Assembly: GCF_027270315.1 (NCBI RefSeq)
Contig: NZ_CP114413.1
Span: 5,766,001-5,830,000, forward strand
Direction: 5' to 3'
Length of the DNA stretch: 64,000 bases
Source of the DNA: Streptomyces cinnabarinus
GTDB taxonomy: Bacteria > Actinomycetota > Actinomycetes > Streptomycetales > Streptomycetaceae
The first letter of the stretch is position 1, and every line of letters begins with the position of its first letter. Below, one piece after another: positions 26,800 to 33,524 of this stretch. The translations under genes were made by a program, and so were the position numbers. The notes beneath the pieces are model-generated. The model was not told the origin of the DNA and did no database searches. It saw only the letters and a program-made list of their open reading frames with translations.

Positions 26800-28374
26800 A
26801 TGGCAGTGATGCGTTCCACTCGGCGAAGACTGACCGCGATCAGCGTGGCGGCCTCAGCGGTACTCACCGCGGGCCTCGTCTCCGCCCTCCCCGCCGGCGC
26901 CGCTCCGACCGCCGCCGAGGGGCAGGTCCAGTACGCGGGCGCGGCCAACGCCGTGGCCGACAGCTACATCGTGACCCTCAAGTCGGATGCGGCCCGCGCC
27001 GGTTCCGCCGAGGGCCGGGCGCTCGCCGAGAAGTACGGCGCCGACATCGAGCGCACGTACCGGAAGGCGCTCAACGGCTACGCGGTCGAGGCCACCGCGG
27101 CCGAGGCGAAGAGGTTCGCCGCCGACCCGGCCGTCGCCTCCGTCGTGCAGAACCGCACCTTCAGCATCGCCGCGACCCAGCCCAACCCGCCCTCCTGGGG
27201 CCTGGACCGGGTCGACCAGCGCAACCTCCCGCTGAACAGCTCGTACACCTACCCGGACTCGGCCGGGCAGGGCGTGACCGCGTACGTCATCGACACCGGC
27301 GTGCGCATCACCCACGGCGACTTCGGCGGCCGTGCCTCCTACGGCTACGACGCCGTCGACAACGACAACACCGCCCAGGACGGCCACGGCCACGGCACCC
27401 ATGTCGCGGGCACCGTCGCCGGCACCTCCTACGGTGTCGCCAAGAAGGCGCGGGTCGTCGGCGTCCGGGTGCTGAACAACTCCGGTTCCGGTACGACCGC
27501 GCAGGTCGTCGCCGGTATCGACTGGGTGGCCCGGAACGCGGTCAAGCCGGCCGTCGCCAACATGTCCCTCGGCGGCGGGGCGGACACCGCGATCGACACC
27601 GCGGTCCGCAACGCCATCGCCTCCGGTGTCACCTTCGCCGTGGCGGCGGGCAACGAGTCCACCAACGCCTCCACCAGGTCCCCGGCACGCGTGACGGAGG
27701 CCATCACGGTCGGCGCGACCACCTCGACGGACGCCAAGGCCAGCTACTCCAACTACGGCACGGTCCTGGACCTGTTCGCCCCGGGCTCGTCCATCACCTC
27801 GGCGTGGAACACCAGCGACTCCGCCACCAACACCATCTCCGGTACGTCGATGGCGACCCCGCACGTGGCCGGCGCGGCCGCGCTCCACCTGGCCGCCAAC
27901 CCGACGGCCACCCCCGCGCAGGTCTCCACGGCCCTGACGACCGCGGCCACCCCGAACGTCGTCACGAGCCCCGGCACCGGCTCGCCCAACCGGCTGCTCT
28001 ACGTCGGCGGCGGCACCACCACCCCGCCCGGACCGCGCTTCGAGAACACCGGCGACTACGCGATCAACGACAACGCCACCGTGGAGTCCCCGGTGACCGT
28101 CTCCGGCGTGTCCGGCAACGCGCCCTCGGCCCTCGCCGTCGAGGTGCACATCGTCCACACCTACATCGGTGACCTCCAGGTCCAGCTGATCGCCCCCGAC
28201 GGGACGGCGTACACGCTCAAGGGCTATGGCACCGGCGGCAGTTCGGACAACATCAACACCACGTACTCGGTGAACGCCTCCTCCGAGGCGGCCAACGGCA
28301 CGTGGAAGCTCAGGGTCAGCGACAACGCGAACCTGGACACCGGGCGGATCGACGCCTGGGCGCTCCAGTTCTGA
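26800..28374 (+). CDS. Secreted subtilisin-like serine protease (S8) with P-domain
   Basis: A 524-residue pre-pro-protease. Residues 1-35 are a signal peptide (arginine cluster, hydrophobic core, cleavage around AGAAP). Residues 54-118 are an inhibitor I9 propeptide (SYIVTLKSDAA, YEVEATAAEAK-like end). The peptidase domain follows with Asp165 (AYVIDTGV), His198 (GHGTHVAG), oxyanion Asn285 (AAGNES) and Ser350 (SGTSMATPHVAGAAAL). After a Thr/Pro linker near 405-412 comes a proprotein convertase P-domain (FENTGDYAINDNATVESP to DAWALQF). The protein should be exported and act outside the cell. The start was chosen for GAGGAGG nine bases upstream. It is convergent with a serpin gene, three bases apart. 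Confidence 0.94.
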   Translation: MAVMRSTRRRLTAISVAASAVLTAGLVSALPAGAAPTAAEGQVQYAGAANAVADSYIVTLKSDAARAGSAEGRALAEKYGADIERTYRKALNGYAVEATAAEAKRFAADPAVASVVQNRTFSIAATQPNPPSWGLDRVDQRNLPLNSSYTYPDSAGQGVTAYVIDTGVRITHGDFGGRASYGYDAVDNDNTAQDGHGHGTHVAGTVAGTSYGVAKKARVVGVRVLNNSGSGTTAQVVAGIDWVARNAVKPAVANMSLGGGADTAIDTAVRNAIASGVTFAVAAGNESTNASTRSPARVTEAITVGATTSTDAKASYSNYGTVLDLFAPGSSITSAWNTSDSATNTISGTSMATPHVAGAAALHLAANPTATPAQVSTALTTAATPNVVTSPGTGSPNRLLYVGGGTTTPPGPRFENTGDYAINDNATVESPVTVSGVSGNAPSALAVEVHIVHTYIGDLQVQLIAPDGTAYTLKGYGTGGSSDNINTTYSVNASSEAANGTWKLRVSDNANLDTGRIDAWALQF

Positions 28375-28377
28375 GGC

Positions 28378-29568
28378 TCACCCGCTGAACTCGGCCTCGT
28401 CGTAGGGCCTGGGCTCCGTCACCCAGCCCGCGACGAGGGCGAGGCGCGTCTCCCGGTGCACGGCGAGGAAGCCGAAGGGCCGGTCGAGGCGGACGTACGC
28501 CCTGGTCGTCGTGTAGGGCAGTGCGTCGGGGGACGACCCCATCCACGCCATGCCGACCGCCGTCACCGCTGCCGCGCGGAAGCCCTCGGCGCTGAAGGTC
28601 GCCGTGACGGACTGCCCCGCCGAGCCCACCCCGAGCGGCACGGCACTGATACCGGGGAAGCCGCCCCACGCCGGGTCGTCGGCACAGGAGAGCCCGAACA
28701 GCTCCGGGCGGGCCAGCAGATCGTGCCGGGCGTGGAGGGTGAACTCCACGGTCTGCAAGGTCATTCGTGAGGGCACCGGCTGTGCGCTGCGCACCTCGGA
28801 CATCTCCAGCCCGGGACCCACCGCCCCGTTCTTCAGCCGCTCGCCCGCGGTCGGGGCGAGGGCGCCGGAGAGGCAGTCCAGCCCCGCGCCGAGCACCTGA
28901 CCGGGAGTCATCTCCTCCTCGCCGAGCAGGAGGTGGACGTCGATGCCGTTGTCACCGCGCACCACGACCCGGGTGACCCTCCCCGCGGGGGTACGCGCGA
29001 CGGCCAGATCCTCGAGTCCCTCAGTGGTACGGCTGAGCCCCGCGCGGCCGAAGGCGCCGAGCCAGTAGCCGGGGCCGCCCTCGAAGGGCTCCTCCCACGT
29101 CGTCCGCAGCACCAGCGCGCTCGCCAGCACCAGCTCGGTCAGCGGCGTCAGCTCCACCGGCATGGCCTCGACGAGCCCGCCGGTCCGCTCGGCGGCCCAG
29201 GCGTCCAGCGCCTTCCGGTCCGCCCCGAGGTCGCCACCGAGCACCCCGTGCGCCCCCTGGGGCAGTCCCGCCACCCACTCCGGCCGCGGCTGAAGTGTGG
29301 CCTGCATCCACAGCCCCAGCGCGGAGTCCAGGCCGTCCATGCCGTCCAGGGACCCCAGCAGCTCCCGCGCCGCACCGGCCGCCCGGTCCGCCGGAATCCC
29401 GAGCGCCCCGGTCAGTTCCTCCCGCGTCAGCTCGGCGGCACCGTCCGCGAGCAGGGCGAGCAGCGGCCACACACCCACCGCCGAGAACACGGTGCCGCCC
29501 TCCACGGCCCCGGCCCAACGTCCCGTCAGCCCGTTCGCCGCCCGGATTGCCGCATTCGTGCCCCGCAT
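28378..29568 (-). CDS. Serpin-family protein
   Basis: The protein has 396 residues. The serpin C-terminal signature is clear (RPFGFLAVHRETRLALVAGWVTEP, equivalent to strand s4B/s5B), as are earlier framework pieces such as NGLTGRW, FSAVGVWPLLALLADGA and LASALVLRTTWEEPF. The reactive-centre loop would lie in SAEGFRAAAVTAVGMAWMGSS. It has an Ala-rich hinge, and a P1 residue cannot be fixed by eye. There is no signal peptide, so it should be cytosolic and might guard against misplaced protease, though bacterial serpins are poorly studied. Its 3' end meets that of a subtilisin gene. The two are close enough to share a terminator, and inhibition of that protease is an attractive but untested idea. 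Confidence 0.85.
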   Translation of the reverse strand: MRGTNAAIRAANGLTGRWAGAVEGGTVFSAVGVWPLLALLADGAAELTREELTGALGIPADRAAGAARELLGSLDGMDGLDSALGLWMQATLQPRPEWVAGLPQGAHGVLGGDLGADRKALDAWAAERTGGLVEAMPVELTPLTELVLASALVLRTTWEEPFEGGPGYWLGAFGRAGLSRTTEGLEDLAVARTPAGRVTRVVVRGDNGIDVHLLLGEEEMTPGQVLGAGLDCLSGALAPTAGERLKNGAVGPGLEMSEVRSAQPVPSRMTLQTVEFTLHARHDLLARPELFGLSCADDPAWGGFPGISAVPLGVGSAGQSVTATFSAEGFRAAAVTAVGMAWMGSSPDALPYTTTRAYVRLDRPFGFLAVHRETRLALVAGWVTEPRPYDEAEFSG

Positions 29569-29599
29569 TCCGCCCCCGCCCGTACCGCGCTTACCATGC

Positions 29600-29617
29600 G
29601 CGTGCGTTCACGCACGC
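29600..29617. promoter_or_regulatory. Perfect 18-bp palindrome between divergent serpin and DUF4190 genes
   Basis: GCGTGCGT and ACGCACGC flank the two bases TC. The site sits in the only 100 bases separating the divergent starts, where an operator would be expected. The binding protein is unknown. Confidence 0.45.
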
Positions 29618-29668
29618 CAGTTCTGCCTCGCCCCGGCCCCCGCCGCCCGAACCAGGAGCACGGTACTC

Positions 29669-30862
29669 GTGTCCATACCCCCGCCCCACGGGCCCCACCA
29701 GCCGTACGGGCCCCAGGAGCCTCCGGGGCCCTATGGGCCGTACCCGCAGGGCCAGTTCCCGCCGCCGGGCCCGTACGCCCCGTACCCGCACCACCCCTAC
29801 GGGCCCTACGGCCGCCCCGCGCCGGTCAACGGCGTCGCCATCGCCGCCCTGGTGCTCGGCATCCTCTGCTTCGTCCCGGCCCTGGGCCTGGTGCTCGGTC
29901 TGGTGGCGCTGGGGCAGATCAGGAAGAAGGGCGAGCGGGGCCGGGGGATGGCGATCGCGGGCTCGGTGCTGTCCTCCGTGGGGCTCGTGCTGTGGACGGT
30001 GACCCTGAGCACGGGGATCGCCTCCGACGCCTGGGACACGCTGAAGGACGCCGCGAGCGAAGAGGGCACCGCCTACGCGCTGGCCAAGGGCGACTGCTTC
30101 GACTCCCCGACCGGGTCCCTGGAGGGCTCCACCTACGACGTGGACGAGGTGCCCTGCGCCGGCCGGCACGACGCCGAGGTGTTCGCCGTGATCACCCTGC
30201 CCGGCGGACGCTTCCCCGGCGACGACTCGGTGACCGCGACCGCCGAGGACAAGTGCTACACCCTCGAAGCCGAGTACGCGATGGACCCCTGGGCCGTACC
30301 CGAGGACGCCGCCGTCTACTACCTCCTGCCGTCCAGCCAGAGCTGGCGCTTCGGCGACCGCGAGATCACCTGCCTGTTCGGCAGCACCGCCGACAACGGC
30401 ACCCTCACCGGCTCGCTGCGCAACGACGACAGCACGCTCGACGCCGACCAGATCGCCTTCCTCAAGGCCATGAACACCGTCGACGAGGTGCTCTACGAGG
30501 AGCCGGAGGAATTCCCCGAGGACGACCTGCCCGTCAACCTGACCTGGGCGAAGGATGTCGAAGAGGTGCTCGGCGAGCAGATCGGGGCGCTGGCGGGGCA
30601 CGGCTGGGAGTCCGGCGCCGAGGACCCCGTCGCCGACCTGCTCGCGGACCTGAAGGCCGCCCGTACGGCCTGGGCGAAGGCGGCCGCGGCCGACGACGCG
30701 GACACCTTCTACGAGCACTACGACACCGGCTATGAGTACGTCGACGGCCCCACCACGGTCACCGCACGCAAGGCTCTGGGCCTGACCACCTCCGTGCCGT
30801 CCTATGACGGGGAGTACGAGGGCGGCGACGAGAGCGCGGGTGGCGGCGAACTCGATGTGTGA
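29669..30862 (+). CDS. DUF4190 membrane protein with septum-formation-like extracytoplasmic domain
   Basis: The protein has 397 residues. The first 50 are Pro/Gly/Tyr-rich (PYGPYPQGQFPPPGPY repeats), as in many actinobacterial membrane proteins. Two hydrophobic helices (VAIAALVLGILCFVPALGLVLGLVALG and GMAIAGSVLSSVGLVLWTVTL) form the DUF4190 hairpin near 55-110. The remaining 280 residues are acidic and extracytoplasmic with paired cysteines (GDCFD, VPCAGRHDAEVF, DKCY, ITCLFG), resembling the septum-formation/DUF4190-associated domain. The GTG start has AGGAG 11 bases upstream. An in-frame extension upstream overlaps the palindromic region and is unlikely. The role is unknown. The cell envelope is the likely place of action. 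Confidence 0.8.
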   Translation: MSIPPPHGPHQPYGPQEPPGPYGPYPQGQFPPPGPYAPYPHHPYGPYGRPAPVNGVAIAALVLGILCFVPALGLVLGLVALGQIRKKGERGRGMAIAGSVLSSVGLVLWTVTLSTGIASDAWDTLKDAASEEGTAYALAKGDCFDSPTGSLEGSTYDVDEVPCAGRHDAEVFAVITLPGGRFPGDDSVTATAEDKCYTLEAEYAMDPWAVPEDAAVYYLLPSSQSWRFGDREITCLFGSTADNGTLTGSLRNDDSTLDADQIAFLKAMNTVDEVLYEEPEEFPEDDLPVNLTWAKDVEEVLGEQIGALAGHGWESGAEDPVADLLADLKAARTAWAKAAAADDADTFYEHYDTGYEYVDGPTTVTARKALGLTTSVPSYDGEYEGGDESAGGGELDV

Positions 30863-30917
30863 GCGCGGCTATAGCGGGGAGAAAGTGCCTGCGTAAAGGC
30901 AGTGGCCATCACAAGTC

Positions 30918-30993
30918 ATCACATCGAGTGATTCTCTGGCCTTTGCTTGCACGGCACAACCCACGGTTGCCACGCTGTTGCTGTCTGTACAAC
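30918..30993. promoter_or_regulatory. Palindromic sites ahead of the GntR regulator gene
   Basis: Two inverted repeats stand before the regulator. ATCAC-ATCGA-GTGAT lies at 30918-30932, and GTCTGTACAAC at 30983-30993 is centred on TGTACA, resembling GntR/HutC-type operators. The second lies 17 bases before the GTG start, so autoregulation is plausible. No clear -35/-10 pair could be fixed. Confidence 0.35.
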
Positions 30994-31009
30994 CTGATGG
31001 GAGCGGCCA

Positions 31010-31762
31010 GTGACATTCGGTGAGCAGCCGGCGTACCTGCGTGTCGCGGGTGATCTCCGCAAGAAGATCGTCGACGGTTCACTGCCACCGCATACCCGTC
31101 TCCCGTCCCAGGCCCGGATCCGCGAGGAGTACGGCGTCTCGGACACCGTCGCCCTGGAGGCGCGCAAGGTGCTGATGGCCGAGGGCCTGGTGGAGGGCCG
31201 CTCCGGCTCCGGTACGTATGTGCGCGAGCGGCCCGTGCCCCGCCGTATCGCCCGCTCCGGGTTCCGTCCCACCGGCGGGGCCACGCCGTTCCGGCAGGAA
31301 CAGTCCGACGGAGAGGCGCGCGGCACCTGGGAGTCCAGCAGTGAGCAGGCCGAGGCGAGCGGGGCGGTCGCCGAGCGGCTGGGCCTCCAGCCCGGCGACC
31401 GGGTCATGTGCACCCGGTATCTGTTCCGGGAGGCCGGTGAGGCGATGATGCTCTCCACCTCCTGGGAGCCCCTCGCGGTCACCGGCCGCACGCCCGTGAT
31501 GCTCCCCGAGGAGGGCCCGCTCGGCGGCATGGGCGTCGTCGAGCGGATGCGCGCCATCGACGTCATCGTCGACAACGTCACCGAGGAGGTCGGCGCCCGC
31601 CCCGGCCTCGCCGAGGAACTGCACGCCCTGGGCGGTGTCCCGGGCCATGTCGTGCTCGTCATCCAGCGCACCTACTACGCCTCCGGCCGCCCCGTGGAGA
31701 CCGCGGACGTTGTCGTCCCCGCCGACCGCTACCGGGTCGCCTACCACCTCCCAGTGAAGTAG
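31010..31762 (+). CDS. GntR-family regulator, HutC/UTRA type
   Basis: The protein has 250 residues. Residues 8-75 are the GntR winged helix (YLRVAGDLRKKIVDGSLPPHTRLPS, REEYGVSDTVALEARKVL, GLVEGRSGSGTYV). A linker follows, then a UTRA effector-binding domain with GDRVMCTRYLF near 130 and PADRYRVAYHLPVK at the end. UTRA regulators bind small ligands such as amino sugars or peptides' breakdown products and usually repress neighbouring genes and themselves. The GTG start follows GGGAGC. No metabolic operon is attached, so the regulon may lie elsewhere. Similar orphan UTRA regulators in Streptomyces affect development, but no ortholog is claimed. Confidence 0.9.
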   Translation: MTFGEQPAYLRVAGDLRKKIVDGSLPPHTRLPSQARIREEYGVSDTVALEARKVLMAEGLVEGRSGSGTYVRERPVPRRIARSGFRPTGGATPFRQEQSDGEARGTWESSSEQAEASGAVAERLGLQPGDRVMCTRYLFREAGEAMMLSTSWEPLAVTGRTPVMLPEEGPLGGMGVVERMRAIDVIVDNVTEEVGARPGLAEELHALGGVPGHVVLVIQRTYYASGRPVETADVVVPADRYRVAYHLPVK

Positions 31763-31805
31763 CGCACAACCCCGAGGCAGTTGCTCCCGTCACCCGGTCA
31801 ACCGG

Positions 31806-31824
31806 AGCCCCGTGGACCGGGGTT
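31806..31824 (+). terminator. Weak hairpin after the GntR gene
   Basis: AGCCCCG pairs with CGGGGTT (one G-T) around a 5-base loop, 44 bases after the stop. It has no T-run and the stem is only seven pairs, so this is a tentative terminator. Confidence 0.35.
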
Positions 31825-31951
31825 GGAATCTGGTCGTTCTCGCAGGTGGTCGCCGATGTGCCCGGCATGCCGCTGACCGGATGCGTCAGCGCGCGCCGAC
31901 GGCGCATTCGATGACGTGCGCCCCCTGCGTCCTGGCCGGTTGCGTACCTCT

Positions 31952-31981
31952 TTGTGAAAAGGCGTATTCGCTGCGTAAAGG
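31952..31981 (+). promoter_or_regulatory. Candidate promoter for the SPOR-like gene
   Basis: TTGTGA at 31952 is separated by 18 bases from TAAAGG at 31976. The -10 lies inside the 11-mer CTGCGTAAAGG, which also occurs at 30889-30899 ahead of the GntR gene. The rest of the 330-base gap between the two genes holds no convincing long gene. Confidence 0.35.
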
Positions 31982-32001
31982 TTAGGCGTAGGCTCGGGCA
32001 T

Positions 32002-32097
32002 ATGCGGATTGCGGTTTCCTTATCGGGCGGGGCACGGCACAGGCCGCGGGCAAAACTCGTGCGGCCTTGGGCGGGAAGGAGCGGTGGGGCGCGATGA
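32002..32097 (+). CDS. Possible 31-residue leader peptide with a TTA codon, coupled to the SPOR-like gene
   Basis: An ATG frame beginning MRIAVSLSGGARHR runs 31 codons and ends in a TGA that overlaps the ATG of the next gene (ATGA). Its seventh codon is TTA, the codon read by the developmental tRNA bldA. The start is about 15 bases after a candidate -10 region and has little Shine-Dalgarno, so a near-leaderless transcript is possible. The composition is arginine-rich and matches no family. It may be a chance frame. The stop/start overlap and the TTA are the reasons for listing it. Confidence 0.3.
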   Translation: MRIAVSLSGGARHRPRAKLVRPWAGRSGGAR

Positions 32098-32285
32098 ACG
32101 ACAGCACGACCACTCTTCCCTGGCTCGTCATACGACAGGACGACAACGGCAATCGCTACCGCGTGGGCCGGTACGCGACCCGGGCCGAGGCCCAGAAGAT
32201 CGCGGACAGCCTCGACTCCCGCGGGCACAAACAGCTCTACTGGGTCGAGCGGATCGGCCAGGGCGGCAGCGAGACCGCCAACTGA
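32094..32285 (+). CDS. Small SPOR-like conserved protein
   Basis: The protein has 63 residues (MNDSTTTLPWLVIRQDDNGN, then YRVGRYATRAEAQKIADSL, ending in KQLYWVERIGQGGSETAN). The pattern of a strand, the VGRYATRAEAQKIAD helix and a final strand resembles the half-repeat of SPOR domains, which bind denuded peptidoglycan. There is no signal or membrane helix, so that function is doubtful and the protein is best called conserved small actinobacterial protein. AAGGAG stands 12 bases upstream of the ATG, slightly far. The Nudix gene follows after 31 bases. Confidence 0.75.
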   Translation: MNDSTTTLPWLVIRQDDNGNRYRVGRYATRAEAQKIADSLDSRGHKQLYWVERIGQGGSETAN

Positions 32286-32316
32286 GACGCCCTCCGGGTC
32301 CCGTAGGCTCCCGCGC

Positions 32317-32721
32317 ATGACGGAACGGATCGTGGTGGTGGGAGCCGCCCTGCTGGACGACGGCCGCCTCCTCGCCGCGCGCCGCAGCGCACCCCCCGAA
32401 CTGGCCGGCCGCTGGGAACTTCCCGGCGGCAAGGTCGAACCGGGCGAGACCCCCGAGGCGGCCCTCGTGCGCGAACTCCGCGAGGAGTTGGGCGTGGAGA
32501 CGGAGACGTCGGACCGCGTGCCGGGCGAGTGGCCGCTGCGCGCCCCGTACGTCCTGCAGGTCTGGACGGCCCGCCTGCTCCCGGGTTCCCCGGCACCGAA
32601 GCAGCTCCAGGACCACGACGAACTGCGCTGGCTGACGCCCACGGAACTGTGGGACGTGGAGTGGCTCGACCAGGATGTTCCGGCGGTGCGGAAGATCGAA
32701 GGCGGCCTGAGCCACATTTAG
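32317..32721 (+). CDS. Nudix hydrolase, MutT-like
   Basis: The protein has 134 residues, typical for MutT/NUDT1-type enzymes. The Nudix box is intact from residue 34: GGKVEPGETPEAALVRELREELGV, matching GX5EX7REUXEEXGU, which binds the magnesium needed to cleave nucleoside diphosphate linkages. The N-terminal IVVVGAALLDDGRLLAARRS and ELAGRWELPGGK segments match oxidised-dGTP pyrophosphohydrolases. A role in removing 8-oxo-dGTP from the nucleotide pool is the likely one, though Nudix substrates are hard to predict. It follows the SPOR-like gene and may share its transcript. Confidence 0.9.
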   Translation: MTERIVVVGAALLDDGRLLAARRSAPPELAGRWELPGGKVEPGETPEAALVRELREELGVETETSDRVPGEWPLRAPYVLQVWTARLLPGSPAPKQLQDHDELRWLTPTELWDVEWLDQDVPAVRKIEGGLSHI

Positions 32722-32859
32722 GCGCGGGGAGCCGGTAGGCGCACGGCGCCCCGGCGTACGCCCGTTCGCGCCACAGTGCGCCCACCACAGCGATACGGCC
32801 CCCCAAATATCGGGTATGTGCCCATTAACCCCGTAAAAAAGGACACCGCTGCCCGGGAA

Positions 32860-33264
32860 GTGATCGGTGTGATCGACACCGAAGGCGACTGCGTCGAGTG
32901 GACCTTCTCCGCCGAGCCCGGCGCGGTGCGCGCCGCCCGCGCCGCCGTCCGCAGCCGACTGCACGACTGGGGCCTCGACAGCCTCGCCGACATCGCCGCC
33001 CTGCTGGTCAGCGAACTCGTCACCAACGCCCTCCGGCACGCCACCGGCCCCATCGGCGTCCGTCTGGTCCGCCCCTCCCGCCTGGGCGACGTCCTGCGGG
33101 TGGAGGTCTCCGACCCCCTCCCGGACTTCCCGCGCGAGCGCGTCGCCCGCCCCGAGGACGAGAGCGGGCGCGGACTGCAACTGGTCGCCCACTCCTCGCG
33201 TCGCTGGGGCACCCGCCCCGGGGAGGTCGGGAAGACCGTCTGGTTCGAGTTGGCGGTGCCCTGA
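32860..33264 (+). CDS. Anti-sigma-type ATP-binding protein (HATPase_c, RsbW/SpoIIAB-like)
   Basis: The protein has about 134 residues with a GHKL ATPase fold. The N box is LLVSELVTNALRHA, the G1-like motif is in VSDPLPDFP, and the G2 region is DESGRGLQLVAHSSRRWG, ending GKTVWFELAVP. These stand-alone kinases phosphorylate anti-anti-sigma factors or bind sigma factors, and Streptomyces has dozens. Start choice is open. GTG 32860 is used because the 60 bases before it are unusually AT-rich and promoter-like. GTG 32869 has GGGAAG at a better distance, and GTG 32776 or 32818 would add a tail. It lies before a large SpoIIE phosphatase, a natural opposing partner. Confidence 0.82.
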   Translation: MIGVIDTEGDCVEWTFSAEPGAVRAARAAVRSRLHDWGLDSLADIAALLVSELVTNALRHATGPIGVRLVRPSRLGDVLRVEVSDPLPDFPRERVARPEDESGRGLQLVAHSSRRWGTRPGEVGKTVWFELAVP

Positions 33265-33437
33265 GACCCCCGCGAAGGCTGTACGTCCGGGCCCGCCCTG
33301 TCGAGCGGCTGGTTCAGGCCACTGGCAGTTGTCGGAGTGTGTGATTCGACTGCGTGTTGGCTGGTTAGAAGACTGGAAGTGTTTCCGCGGTCCGGTCCAA
33401 AAACGATCGGGAACGTGCTGTGATCGTGAACACCGTG

Positions 33438-33466
33438 TTGTGCGGCGCCGTAGTGCTGGATACTGC
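33438..33466 (+). promoter_or_regulatory. Candidate promoter of the SpoIIE-type phosphatase gene
   Basis: TTGTGC (33438-33443) and TACTGC (33461-33466) are separated by exactly 17 bases, 58 bases ahead of the chosen GTG start. This supports that start over an upstream in-frame GTG at 33420. Confidence 0.4.
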
Positions 33467-33524
33467 GGGCAGCCGCCTTTCGGTGACCGGTGCCGGACGC
33501 GGTGAGCTGGAGGGGACGGTTCGC

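Noticed and set aside
33420..33524. An upstream GTG that would add 35 residues to the SpoIIE-type phosphatase.
   Set aside because: A promoter-like TTGTGC-N17-TACTGC lies inside the extension, and the downstream GTG has a strong GGAGGGG.
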